NCBI GenBank assembly: GCA_944472135.2
Contig: OX235263.1
Span: forward strand, 22,187,379-22,251,378
DNA from: Trichobilharzia regenti
Taxonomy: Eukaryota > Platyhelminthes > Trematoda > Strigeidida > Schistosomatidae
DNA: 64,000 bases
Direction of reading: 5' to 3'
Positions 46,558-57,126 of this stretch are shown in pieces. Made by a program: the position numbers and the translations under genes. Below the pieces are notes generated by a model. That model did no database searches and had not been told where the DNA came from. It saw only the letters and a program-made list of their open reading frames with translations. How positions within the stretch are numbered: the first letter of the stretch is position 1; each line of letters opens with the position of its first letter.

Positions 46558-47093
46558 TGAAGGGTTACGTTGAAAGACTAGTTGATCAGAGTGAGCCAGG
46601 GAAGTGGTATTTGCCCCATCATCCCGTCTTTAACCCGAGGAAGCCAGGTAAACTCCGTGTGGTGTTTGATTGTTCTGCGAAACATGAAGGAGTCTCTTTA
46701 AATGATAATCTGTATAGTGGCCCAGATTGCGTGAGCTCATTAGTGGGACTGCTATTGAGATTCAGAAAGTTTACAGTTGCTGTCGCGGCGGATATTGAGG
46801 AAATGTTCCTACAGGTGAAGGTGCCAGAGAGTGACAGAGATCACTTGAGGTTTTTGTGGTTTGATGACGGTCCTTGTGGTAAGGTGTCAGAATATAGGAT
46901 GACAGTGCATCCATTTGGTGCCACGTCCTCCCCGTTTTGTGCTAATTTTGCTCTACGAAAGGCAGTGTCCACATTTGGTTCTAATGATTTGCTGGACGTC
47001 ATAGATTGTTGCTTCTACGTGGATGATTGTTTAGCCTCCTTCGATGATGATAAGTCTGCAGTTAGATTTGCAACAAGCATACTGAAGTGTTAG
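46557..47093 (+). CDS. L1 reverse transcriptase
   Basis: Pao-type RT: YLPHHPVFNPRKPGKLRVV and FDCSAKHEGVSLNDNLYSGP near 46605-46720, AADIEEMFLQVKVPESDRDH near 46788-46850 (catalytic D), FGATSSPFCANFAL near 46914-46960, and FYVDDCLASF at 47012-47040 (catalytic YVDD). The ATG at 46557 is probably not the true start, because coding similarity extends upstream in the same frame. A frameshift near 47085 separates it from the RNase H part. Confidence 0.9.
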   Translation: MKGYVERLVDQSEPGKWYLPHHPVFNPRKPGKLRVVFDCSAKHEGVSLNDNLYSGPDCVSSLVGLLLRFRKFTVAVAADIEEMFLQVKVPESDRDHLRFLWFDDGPCGKVSEYRMTVHPFGATSSPFCANFALRKAVSTFGSNDLLDVIDCCFYVDDCLASFDDDKSAVRFATSILKC

Positions 47094-48967
47094 CTAAGGC
47101 CGGCTTTCGTCTAACTAAGTGGGTCTCGAACAGCCTAGACGTTTTGAAGCATATAGATCCAGAAGACAGAGCACCTACCGTACGAGATTTGCCTGTTGAT
47201 ACTCTACCAGTTGAACGCACATTAGGTATGCGATGGGATGTGAACTCTGATACCTTTGGATTTAGTGTTGGTGATATTGATAAGCCAGTTACTCGGAGAG
47301 GTGTGCTCTCTGTGTTGTCGTCCGTGTTTGACCCACTTGGATTAGTAGCACCTTATCTACTTCCGGCTAGGAGGTTATTTCAAGAGACATGCAGGAAAGG
47401 GTTACAGTGGGATGAACCATTAAGTGAGAGGCAGAGAGAAGAGTGGAAGGGGTGGGTTAACAGTTTAAGAATGCTGAATCTACATTCCGTCTCACGTCCA
47501 CTTAAGCCGTCGAGAAATCATGATATAATTGACTTCCATGTTTTTTCTGATGCCTCTGAGGTTGGATTTGGTGCAGCCGTATACATCAGAACCACCTTAA
47601 GGAATGATATAGATGTTAGCCTGGTGATGGGTAAATCTAGAGTTGCACCTCTAAAGACGGTTTCGATTCCGAGATTAGAACTTAATGCCGCCTTACTAGC
47701 TGCGCAGTTATTCACAACGGTGTGTAAAGAGTTGGATTACCCCAAGCATCCCGTAACGTTTTGGACTGATTCGATGTCTGTGATATATTATATACGCAAC
47801 GAGTCAGCAAGATATGCATGTTTTGTAGCTAACAGAGTATCTCAAATTCGTGAACTAACAACTGTTGAGCAGTGGAGGTACGTACCGTCTGGAAAAAATC
47901 CAGCTGATCTAGCCTCGCGAGGAGTTATTGATATGAATGTGGTTAAAAATAAGTGGTGGAAAGGTCCAGAGTTCTTGCTAAGGGCTGATAGTATGTGGCC
48001 TCGTAGAGAAGATGAACCACCGATAAACGAGTGTGCCTTGGAGTTGAAGACAAGTGTCAGTTTAACATCTACTCAAGAAAGACATTCAGGTTTACATCCA
48101 CTTTTTAAATATTATTCTTCTTGGTACAAACTACTGAAAGCTGTTGCGTGGTTGACACGATATGTTACGTATTTAAAGGTCATGCATCTTGCGGGATACG
48201 AAAATATGAATGTGGGGCCTTTGAGAGTCGAAGATATTAGAAATGCAGAGTTAGCGATTTTGAGGGCTGCTCAGTGGGAAGCGTGGGGTGAGATTGCCAA
48301 GGAGGATAGTCCCGATTTCGCAGATTTCAAGGTGCGGTTAGATAGATTATCTCCGATAGTTTCCGAAGGGATCGCTAGAGTTGGTGGACGTCTACAAATG
48401 TTAGAATCGTCATATGAGACCCGTCATCCGGCTTTATTACCTTGCTACCATCCAGTCACTGATCTCATTATAAGACACTACCATGTTCTTGAAGGTCATT
48501 TGGGTACTTCGCAAGTACTATCAAGTATTCGATGTAAGTTCTGGATAGTGAAGGGAGGTACTGCTGTCCGTAAAATAATTGATAAGTGCATGGAATGTAA
48601 ACTCCGAAATGCTCGTCCAGTACAGCAGATGATGGCACCACTCCCAGCGTGGCAAGCTTCTGAAGGGAATTATCCATTTGAGTACGTTGGGGTGGATTTG
48701 TTCGGACCTTTTGTAGTGAAGAGAGGCAGAACCCTATGTAAAAGATATGGCTGTTTATTCACCTGTTTGAAAATGAGAGCTGTGCATATTGAGATGGTTC
48801 ATTCGCTAACTACTGATTCATTCGTGCTAGCATTACATAGATTTATAAATCGCCGGGGTGTACCGAAGATGATGTTCAGCGACAGAGGGACTAATTTTGT
48901 TGGCTGTCACGCCGAGCTTAAAGAGTACTTCGAAGGTCCCAAACGAGAGTTCAGGAAGAGTTACTGA
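47087..48967 (+). CDS. L1 RT connection, RNase H and integrase
   Basis: This begins LAKAGFRLTKWVSNS after the frameshift. The Pao RNase H region shows FHVFSDASEVGFGAAVY near 47533-47585, IPRLELNAALLAAQLF near 47665-47715 and WTDSMSVIYYIRNE near 47762-47805. The integrase follows: H-H-C-C finger with HYHVLEGHLG and KCMECK near 48476-48603, YVGVDLFGPF near 48684-48710 (first catalytic D) and FSDRGTNFVG near 48875-48905 (second D). A frameshift at about 48945 gives the premature stop at 48965-48967. Confidence 0.9.
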   Translation: MLAKAGFRLTKWVSNSLDVLKHIDPEDRAPTVRDLPVDTLPVERTLGMRWDVNSDTFGFSVGDIDKPVTRRGVLSVLSSVFDPLGLVAPYLLPARRLFQETCRKGLQWDEPLSERQREEWKGWVNSLRMLNLHSVSRPLKPSRNHDIIDFHVFSDASEVGFGAAVYIRTTLRNDIDVSLVMGKSRVAPLKTVSIPRLELNAALLAAQLFTTVCKELDYPKHPVTFWTDSMSVIYYIRNESARYACFVANRVSQIRELTTVEQWRYVPSGKNPADLASRGVIDMNVVKNKWWKGPEFLLRADSMWPRREDEPPINECALELKTSVSLTSTQERHSGLHPLFKYYSSWYKLLKAVAWLTRYVTYLKVMHLAGYENMNVGPLRVEDIRNAELAILRAAQWEAWGEIAKEDSPDFADFKVRLDRLSPIVSEGIARVGGRLQMLESSYETRHPALLPCYHPVTDLIIRHYHVLEGHLGTSQVLSSIRCKFWIVKGGTAVRKIIDKCMECKLRNARPVQQMMAPLPAWQASEGNYPFEYVGVDLFGPFVVKRGRTLCKRYGCLFTCLKMRAVHIEMVHSLTTDSFVLALHRFINRRGVPKMMFSDRGTNFVGCHAELKEYFEGPKREFRKSY

Positions 48968-49577
48968 AAAGGAACATCGAGTGGCACTTCAACCCACCAC
49001 ATGCCAGCCATAGAGGTGGGCTATGGGAAAGACTTATAGGAATTATCAAGCGTATTTTAAGCTCCATAATTAAAAACCAGAGTTTGAATGACGAAACGCT
49101 GGAGACATTTTTTTGTGAAGCTGAACGAATATTAAATGACCGGCCGTTATCACCTGTGAGGGACGACGTCAACCCCAAATAAATTATTGTTATTGAGAGG
49201 CAACCCTGGCATAGAGGACTCAAGCGGGGAAGGAATACCTACGATTAAAAGATGGAAACAAGCCAGGCACATGAAAGATATATTTTGGAAAAGATGGTTA
49301 AAGGAGTATGTTCTAACACTGCAAACCAGGACAAGTGGAAAAAGTTGTGCCGAAACTTAAAGGTTGGTGACATAGTATTAGTAGCAGATAAATGTGCCAC
49401 AGGTAGGTGGCCTTTGGGAGTGGTAGTAAGGCTATCTGTAGTGGTGATGGATTGGTGAGGACGGTTGAGGTGAGAACAAGTTGTGGCATGTTGGTGCGAG
49501 ATATTAGAAAACTGTGTCTACTGGAAGGTGCTGAGAGTCGAGAGTCGGAGGATGAAACACTAGACGATTTTCCAACC
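48950..49577 (+). pseudogene. L1 integrase C-terminus, frameshifted
   Basis: The next frame reads EWHFNPPHASHRGGLWERLI near 48980-49040 (catalytic E in WERLI), then FFCEAERILNDRPLSP near 49110-49155, and the [17 protein letters not shown] region near 49172-49220. A further shift near 49325 leads to [13 protein letters not shown] near 49350-49390. At least two more frame breaks occur before 49577. Confidence 0.85.
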
Positions 49578-50348
49578 TAGGGCATCAACCTGAGAAGGTT
49601 TGTAGGCGTACTGGTGTAAGTCCTGCAATTCTTCAAAGGAATTCCATCGAGACACGATCGGCGAGTTTGTGTGTACTGTTCGCATATATGTGTGGTGTGT
49701 CATATCAATTGGTGTTTTTGGATTCATTGTGTTTACTCGTTGTTTTCGTACCTTGTTGTTATTGCGTAATTTTGTTAAAATTTTCGTCGTGATTACTTCT
49801 GAAGTTGTTTCGAGTCTTCTACATTCGTGAATGAATTGATTGATGTTAAAGACAGCAGATGGGCGTATACGCCGGGGAGGCTAGGCTATTGCTGAGAATG
49901 AAATGCACACGGAGATAATTGTTAGCTGTGGTCCCACACGCCGGGGAGCGGTAGTGTAGACGACTGAGGCTCGCATACGTCACCGTTACTAGAATTGAGG
50001 CAGAATGAGTGACAAGCGATTTCAGTGATAATTGGTAGTGGGTAGATACGAGGATGTGCGTAGAGTATCATGAGTTGGTGCTATGGTCACGTTGGTTTAT
50101 GCAAGAGTCATTCAAGCAAGTGGCGATTGTGTTGCAAGAGGATGTGTCAAGAGGATACCTTTAATTCGAAGGTGTAGGTCGTCATCGATGTGTGAGATTG
50201 TGCTGTGTATATGCTTGTGGTATGTTGGATTTTCTGTTTGTTTTCCATTTCAGCTCTGTCCGTGTGACCCAGGTTCTCGCACTGACATCCAAATCAACGT
50301 GTATTGGTTATGATGGAGAAAAGGAATGGATCATTTTTTGCTGGGGAG
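49578..50348 (+). other. L1 3' non-coding region
   Basis: About 770 bases between integrase and the 3' LTR, conserved in L0 and L2. It contains a paired CGCCGGGGAG motif at about 49870 and 49937. It ends CTGGGGAG (polypurine tract) before the LTR at 50349. Confidence 0.75.
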
Positions 50349-50709
50349 TGTCAGTGTAGTTGGAGACAGAACGATCAATTCGTGGTTGTTTGCTCAAAAC
50401 CAACTTCCCCAATTTTCGCGGAGGCATCAATATACCAGTCATCGTCTCATCGGTCGCTGTTCAGAAAGAAGTCAGCAGTAAACCATCAGAAGTAATCTTG
50501 TGATTTATTATTGTAATATTTGTTCACAGAACCTAGTGAAAACATTGTTTTTATATGTTGGTGTTACAATAAAGAATTCTCGAGTGGCCAATCGGTCTTT
50601 TGGTTTATTCGTCCGTTATTACTAAGCGTTTCTGAGAAACTTCAAGGAACAGCGTGGGCCCGAGTGCAGCAAAATCTGGGCACTAACGGTTCACGGGACG
50701 TGGCTGACA
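50349..50709 (+). repeat. L1 3' LTR
   Basis: 361 bp, TGTCAGTG to GCTGACA, followed by the AATGA duplication at 50710-50714. It differs from the 5' LTR at clearly more sites than the two L2 LTRs differ from each other. Confidence 0.92.
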
Positions 50710-52403
50710 AATGAAGTTAATGTATTTGTTGAGGTACTGCACTGGTATTGCTGCAGGAGCTATATAGTGCTGTAAGTTCATGCTCCCAAACGAAGGATAT
50801 ACAGAGGGCATGAGGATATTACGTCATAGGTTTGGAAGGCTATTTATGATATCCCGTATCATTTTTGAGACCGTTAAAGGCAGTGAAGCGCAGTTAAGGG
50901 ACAACCTCGAGGATGTCGCAGAGTTGTTGGGTAATTCAATGTTATAAAGAAATACTTACGTTTATCTTACCAATATGGATGAGTGGAACTCATATTCGGT
51001 ACTTGAGACAGATATCAAAAAATTACCGGTTCGTCTAAACTGGAAGTTCATAAAGGTCAGTTGTCGGCTAGAGGATGAAATTATTGAGCCAAAGTTCGAT
51101 TATATTCTGAAACTGGCAAAAGATAGTGTCAATCAATCTATGAGCAAGCTCGCCATTATGTTTCACGCCACCACTACAATGGACCAGTCTGAGAGCAAAA
51201 CGCAATCATTTATGGCGAAAGGGTCTCAGAGAAGTGGATATCGATAAAGCTTTACGGTGTCTAGTAATCCATATAAACTTAGCGAGTGTAACGGATTTAC
51301 TGGGACATGCCCAACAAATAGGTTACAAGTTGCGAGACAAATACGGTTGTGTTTTACACGTTTGCAAGAAGTGCACAAAAAGACGAACTGTGAAGAAGTG
51401 ATCAGGTTTAGTGGTAAGGTAAATATGAAATCTATGTCTGACTCCGAACTGTGTGCTAATAATGGTGCAGTGAAGAAGCCCGTGGTAGCAACTGGTAAGC
51501 CATTGTTGAATAGAGTGTCACATACGACACCACAGTTTGCTCAGAAGAGGCTTACAGTGTCAGAGTCCACCTCTGACTCCACAAGTTTACAAGGTATTAT
51601 TAGTCAGAGTAAAGGTATAAAATCTTCAAGGATTTGTGAGTGAGAACCGAAATCGTTTACTTTTGTTAATAAGGAGTTTGAAAATGATGAAATCGGACAG
51701 AGAGGTGATGGTAAAGTGAACAGTTTTGACAGTGGTCATGACAGTGCACTTTTGTCTATGGTAGATCACGATGAGATGAGGGATATGCCTACTACTGCTA
51801 AGTTTAATAAAGGTTCTGTACAACTTGAACGTGAAGTAGAATTAAATGCAGATGCAGTTCCAGCAGGTATGGATACTTGTGAGACCGTCAGTGTAATTGG
51901 TCAGCATGTAGCCCACCTATCATCAGATGGTAGTGCTAAACTGGAGCTAATGGTAAAAGACAGCAGTGGTAGTAATCTTGCAGTTAGACAACATTCTGAA
52001 AGCCGAACAACAACAGCTTCTGATGCACCGCTAAGTTCATCGACTGGTATCAGTCAGTCATCGTTGGTGTTGTCATCCACAATGACAGAGAAGCTTGTGA
52101 ACTCAATTGTCTTGTGCTATGGTTATGCTAGTATCTGTCCGTTATAAAGACGAAAGATATTGGTCAGTTTCGTGAGGATAAGCCAAGTGTGTACGAGAGG
52201 GTAATTGATAAACTGACTTGCACGAATAAAGGCTTTTCAAGTTTCAATTAACTACTTGAATGCTTTTACCTTAGGTGAAAATTAATCTGTGCCTACCCTT
52301 GGCTGGTCAGATACGTCGTATGCTTGTTTGTCATCTACATTCCACGATACAATGACATGGGCGTGTTACTGTTCAAAGTTGAGTGTATAGGTGATAGAAG
52401 GTC
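50710..52403 (+). pseudogene. L0 gag fusion, decayed remainder
   Basis: It follows the L2 ORF throughout. The KLMYLLRYCTG region lies near 50716-50745, the CFTRLQEVHKKTNC segment near 51351-51393 with the same lost cysteine as L2, and the Ser/Thr-rich part at 51716-52147 (EMRDMPTTAKFNKGSVQLE). The Pao-like tail is near 52280-52400. Stops and shifts are frequent. Confidence 0.85.
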
Positions 52404-53543
52404 CACCGAGGGAGAGGGCTCTCGAGTGGTTGCGCCATAGGTTAATCCTGCATGCCGTTCTCGTCTCGCAAGAGGCGGGGATGCGTGTGTTTGGTTCTCC
52501 TGAAAACCAATGCCCAGTCAATGGGTGTATCGTGGTGTGAATAAAGGAGGGAGGGTGGCGTTAGCTGATCAGTAGATATGGTGGGGGTCACTAAGGTGAA
52601 TCGCCCCATTCTGCAGGAACAGCAATATACAATTTAAAGGCTCGAGATATTTCTGATTTTTATGAGGGCTTAGATCTTTATCTTGAAAAAGATAATAATG
52701 AACGCCTTGACAGATCATGCTTCTACCTCTAAATATATACTATTCGCCCAGCCTATTGTTGAGATGCGACCATGTGGGATGTGCACAGATTTATGGGGCA
52801 TCTTATAAACTAACTTGCTGTCCATTGACTGATCTTTAAATACCACTTCACAATGTCTTATCTCATTCATTTTCCAATAACGTCTTTACTTGATCCTCAT
52901 TATATTCCATTAAACCTAACATTTTACAGCTCTTTATGACTTATTATATTCCTACTCTCTGAAGGGTACGGTTGTACATTAAATGCACAAAAAGGTATAA
53001 AACAAAAACAACTGGCACAACTGAGGATAAATGTATTAAAACCAAAATTGGACATCATGATAGTATGAGGTATATGTGTTGCATTATACATTGCAAATGA
53101 ACGTTGTCAGCCTAGGGAGTTTTCTTTTTTTAATGCATTTATTAATGATACTTGCACTTACCTATTTCATTACAATTTAATGATTCACCTCAGCACTTTT
53201 ACTTTTCTAAAACAGCTTTCAATCCCTTGTAAACGTTGTACTTACCTCAATATTGGTTGGTTATCGTATGCCGACAACCACGGGATGAAAACGAAACGAA
53301 GTCGATTTTCCCGTTCAACCTGGAGGACAATTGTACAATTCAATAACTATACAGCCTAGTTCAGACAATATGTATTTATATATATAACAAATATTTAACT
53401 GTTGAAACATTATTAACTTGTAGACAATCTACGATTTGATATTATATCATACTTGATCGTGCCTGTAAAAATGGCATGCATTTTCATGTAAATTTATATG
53501 TTTATATGAGAATATACATTATTATTATTATTATTATATAAGG
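52404..53543 (+). mobile_element. 1.14-kb insertion with (ATT)n tail, family unknown
   Basis: It interrupts L0 between two copies of AGGTC (52399-52403 and 53544-53548), judged against the uninterrupted L2 sequence. It starts CACCGAGGGAGAGGGCTCTC and ends in (ATT)n at 53518-53536 plus ATAAGG. A target duplication with a short-repeat 3' tail suggests a retroposon made by a non-LTR machinery. No open frame or known domain was recognised. The start has tRNA-like character (GAGTGGTTGCGCC) but no clear B-box. Confidence 0.7.
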
Positions 53544-54412
53544 AGGTCAGGAAATGAACTCTGCAACGATCTCCAAACCCTGGGCGTCAGCCTGAGAACG
53601 GTTGTAGGCGTACTGCTGTAAGTCCTACAGTTCTTCAAAGGGTAGCGCAACAATGAGCAGCCCAACGAGCTTTGTGTGTGATTTTGTGCACATGTTCGTG
53701 TTGTATATACTGAATTGATATCATCTCTCATCTGTCTGTTGGTAATTCTATTTGTATCCGGACATTCCACAACTTACAATCGTCAACCGGAGAAGGGTTG
53801 CAGGCGTACTGGTGTAAGTCCTGCAATTCTTCAAAGGAATTCCATCGAGACACGATCGGCGAGTTTGTGTGTACTGTTCGCATATATGTGTGGTGTGTCA
53901 TATCAATTGGTGTTTTTGGATTCATTGTGTTTACTCGTTGTTTTCGTACCTTGTTGTTATTGCGTAATTTTGTTAAAATTTTCGTCGTGATTACTTCTGA
54001 AGTTGTTTCGAGTCTTCTACATTCGTGAATGAATTGATTGATGTTAAAGACAGCAGATGGGGCGTATACGCCGGGGAGGCTAGGCTATTGCTGAGAATGA
54101 AATGCACACGGAGATAATTGTTAGCTGTGGTCCCACACGCCGGGGAGCGGTAGTGTAGACGACTGAGGCTCGCATACGTCACCGTTACTAGAATTGAGGC
54201 AGAATGAGTGACAAGCGATTTCAGTGGTAATTGGTAGTGGGTAGATACGAGGATGTGCGTAGAGTATCATGAGTTGGTGCTATGGTCACGTTGGTTTATG
54301 CAAGAGTCATTCAAGCAAGTGGCGATTGTGTTGCAAGAGGATGTGTCAAGAGGATACCTTTAATTCGAAGGTGTAGGTCGTCAACGATGTGTGAGATTGT
54401 GCTGTGTATATG
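53544..54412 (+). pseudogene. L0 3' non-coding region, first part
   Basis: Nearly the same as L1 49580-50210 over its second half. It is interrupted by the Gypsy-like array at 54412. Confidence 0.85.
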
Positions 54413-54972
54413 TGTTATGTACAATTTTTCCCCGTCGCCAAATTGTTATGTACTCGTCGCTGAATTATTGTTATGGACTGGTCGAGAAACTAATAGTCCT
54501 GACGGGAGAAGGCGGAAATCAGAAGACCACTAGGTTTGCGATGATACTTCTATTGTCCAAACACAAGGAGACGAAAATAAATGGTCTCACACCAAAGTGG
54601 TAAGTAAGTAAAGCAGTTGTAAAGTCAAGTAGTTCACACAAATTGAGAATGCGAATATATATAAATAATTCAGACAAGCGTGGGAAGAATCATTAGACAG
54701 TCTTAACATGAATGGCTAATTATAATGGAGTGTCGATCTAATTATACATAGCGAATATAGCAGACATGCCAACAAACATATATGGATATATGTCACCAGG
54801 CAACGGACTGTCAACAAACACTCATATTATATATAATATAATATAAGGAGAATACACATTATTAAAGGAGACAAGTCCATACAAGTGAAGTGGTCACAGA
54901 CTAACCGAACAAACAGAAAGAGAGACCAACATGCACACACACACATAAATATATATATGTGGATACATATCA
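54413..54972 (-). repeat. Gypsy-like LTR 1
   Basis: 560 bp. In element orientation it starts TGATATGTATCC and ends GTACATAACA. A partial duplicate of the LTR-end/primer-site junction (CGTCGCCAAATTGTTATG) lies within its first 60 plus-strand bases. Confidence 0.9.
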
Positions 54973-55502
54973 CCTCCCCTTTTGAGAAGATGAATGATTA
55001 GTAGGATGTTTACCTGGGGGTTTATCTGGGACCTTTGGGCTTGTTGTTGACGCCTGTCGTTTCGTCTGATTGTTGGGTTTGCGGCTTCGGCTCCGTCCGG
55101 AATTGTCTAGCATTTTATGCTTCTTCACTGTATTGCGTAGAGAATTTAGTGGGACATCAGCCAGATGCAAACGATAGAACCAATCAAGTCCCAAAACATT
55201 TAAATCATTCTTCGTGACGTAACAAATTCCTGTGAATTTGGTATAGCGGAAGGAAACAGAACATTTGAGTTCACCAATTAGTTTGAGCCGCCCACCACAG
55301 GCGCTGAGAAGAGACTGGGAAGTATTGGTGATAGGTGGTCTGCCAATATAATTCCAAAGTTTCTCTGATATAACAGTAATATCAGAGGCAGTATCTAGCT
55401 GCAGACGAGTATCATGACCATTCATCTGAAGGTCAATATATTTCCGCATAGCTGGTGTTGTGACTTGACAGGTTGCACGTAGACTCAATGACTTTTTGGG
55501 GG
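54970..55502 (-). CDS. Aspartic protease ORF (array copy 1), by -1 frameshift from gag
   Basis: The frame following gag reads KKSLSLRATCQVTTPAMRKY, then LQLDTASDITVISEKLWNYI near 55420-55350 (retropepsin active site DTAS), LNVLGLDWFYRLH near 55200-55165, and a Lys/Pro/Ser-rich tail. The last codons are written by the polypurine tract AAAAGGGGAGG, and the stop TGA is the first three bases of the LTR (54972-54970). The open frame extends upstream to 55662 but overlaps gag. Expression most likely uses the CCCAAAA slippery site at 55500-55494. Confidence 0.85.
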
Positions 55503-56504
55503 ATTTAGGACCAACATTTTGTTGAGCTTTTGCTGGATTTTGATATCTGGGTTGCGTGGCTGACAAAAACCATTTTTGTGACCGATGATCTTGCACTTGC
55601 TGCAACGATGATTTTTGTATGGACAAGACTTTACGAGGTGCCACGCACCACAATGCCAGCATGGTGATGGAGCGGTCTTCTTTGCAGTATTATGAGAAGT
55701 TGGACGAGTATGTATAGATTTCCGCGGGACATTAGAAGAAGTAGGTGGGTCAGGAGTAGATGATGAGAGATTTTTGCTCTTGCGTAATGCACGAATATCA
55801 GAGCTTCTCGGAGGTGTTGATTCGACCAGGTGTGTGTCTTTCTGCAGATTAATCAACCGTTGATATTCATCAGCTATGTCATGTAATGTTAACTTGGGAT
55901 TTTGTTCTAGCTGATTGAGCAGTCGAGTTCGGATATCTGTGAAACGAGGAGATTGGAGACTGCATATGAGAATCAAGGCTTTGAACTGATCATCTGTTAA
56001 GGACCTGAGTCGAAATCTCTCACATTCTCGGTTGACTGTGCCAACGTGAGTAAGAAAATCATCATTTTCATTCATTGCCAGCTTGAGGCAACGATAACGT
56101 ATACTGAATAATGAGGAGTGGTCTCCGAAATGTTCACGCAGCAACTTTATTGTATCATCGAAACAATTGTCACGTGGTTTCTGTGGTAAAATTAGGTTGC
56201 AGTACCGTTCATATTCTGCCGGACCCAATTTACGTAGCAAAACTCGCACCTTCCAGGCATCGTCTTGTGAGGCGAGATCAACAGTGAATAAATCCTCATA
56301 ACGTTGATACCATGTGTCAAAAGTGACATTAGCCTCTGGGTCATAATTGAACTGTGAAATGCTGTTCACAATTCCGTCGACAGATGGTAGTATGGTATGA
56401 TTGGGATTGCTTGAAGGTGGAGCTGGACCAGTCTGTTGGTTGACGAACATTTCCATTAATTTCATTTGTCGTTCAAACAATAATTCCAATTTAATAGGAT
56501 CCAT
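55485..56504 (-). CDS. Gag of Gypsy-like element (array copy 1)
   Basis: ATG at 56504 gives 339 residues. The first part resembles the DUF7083-type gag of K02A2.6-like Gypsy elements (VTFDTWYQRYEDLF; WKVRVLLRKLGPAEYERYCN). Two zinc-binding segments lie at the C-terminus: CWHCGAWHLVKSC and CSKCKIIGHKNGFC, residues about 285-318. The protein would package element RNA in cytoplasmic particles. It ends with PPKSH and a TGA at 55487-55485. Confidence 0.9.
   Translation of the reverse strand: MDPIKLELLFERQMKLMEMFVNQQTGPAPPSSNPNHTILPSVDGIVNSISQFNYDPEANVTFDTWYQRYEDLFTVDLASQDDAWKVRVLLRKLGPAEYERYCNLILPQKPRDNCFDDTIKLLREHFGDHSSLFSIRYRCLKLAMNENDDFLTHVGTVNRECERFRLRSLTDDQFKALILICSLQSPRFTDIRTRLLNQLEQNPKLTLHDIADEYQRLINLQKDTHLVESTPPRSSDIRALRKSKNLSSSTPDPPTSSNVPRKSIHTRPTSHNTAKKTAPSPCWHCGAWHLVKSCPYKNHRCSKCKIIGHKNGFCQPRNPDIKIQQKLNKMLVLNPPKSH
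55494..55500 (-). promoter_or_regulatory. Candidate -1 ribosomal frameshift site CCCAAAA
   Basis: In gag frame the codons are CCC CCA AAA AGT CAT TGA. C-CCA-AAA fits the X-XXY-YYZ slippery rule, and a -1 slip leads directly into the protease frame. The same site is at 57648-57654 in the second copy. Confidence 0.7.
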
Positions 56505-56563
56505 AGTAAATTGTTATGTTGTTGCTGCTGTGTGGTTAATAGTAGTTTTCCCCGTCGCCAAAT

Positions 56564-57126
56564 TGTTATGTACTAGTTTTCCCCCCCGTCGCCAAATTGT
56601 TATGTACTCGTCGCTGAATTATTGTTATGGACTGGTCGAGAAACTAATAGTCCTGACGGGAGAAGGCGGAAATCAGAAGACCACTAGGTTTGCGATGATA
56701 CTTCTATTGTCTAAACACAAGGAGACGAAAATAAATGGTCTCACACCAAAGTGGTAAGTAAGTAAAGCAGTTGTAAAGTCAAGTAGTTCACACAAATTGA
56801 GAATGCGAATATATATAAATAATTCAGACAAGCGTGGGAAGAATCATTAGACAGTCTTAACATGAATGGCTAATTATAATGGAGTGTCGATCCAATTATA
56901 CATAGCGAATATAGCAGACATGCCAACAAACATATATGGATATATGTCACCAAGCAACGGACTGTCAACAAACACTCATATTATATATAATATAATATAA
57001 GGAGAATACACATTATTAAAGGAGACAAGTCCATACAAGTGAAGTGGTCACAGACTAACCGAACAAACAGAAAGAGAGACCAACATGCACACACACACAT
57101 AAATATATATATGTGGATACATATCA
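56564..57126 (-). repeat. Gypsy-like LTR 2 (shared)
   Basis: 563 bp. It serves as 5' LTR of copy 1 and 3' LTR of copy 2. Next to it (56563-56535) the element-strand ATTTGGCGACGGGG is a probable primer-binding site. Confidence 0.9.

Larger units (their letters stand above)
40326..50709 (+). mobile_element. BEL/Pao retrotransposon L1 (Sinbad-like), split by L2
   Basis: The 361-bp LTRs at 40326-40686 and 50349-50709 have TGTCA...TGACA ends. A perfect 5-bp target duplication AATGA lies at 40321-40325 and 50710-50714. Removing L2 leaves a 6.5-kb element with gag, protease, RT, RNase H and integrase, in the usual BEL/Pao order. A stretch of about 770 non-coding bases separates integrase from the 3' LTR. 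Confidence 0.92.

Noticed and set aside
49650..50348. Possible env or accessory gene in the long region before the L1 3' LTR
   Set aside because: The frames are short and not conserved between L0, L1 and L2. No signal peptide or membrane segment is consistently encoded.
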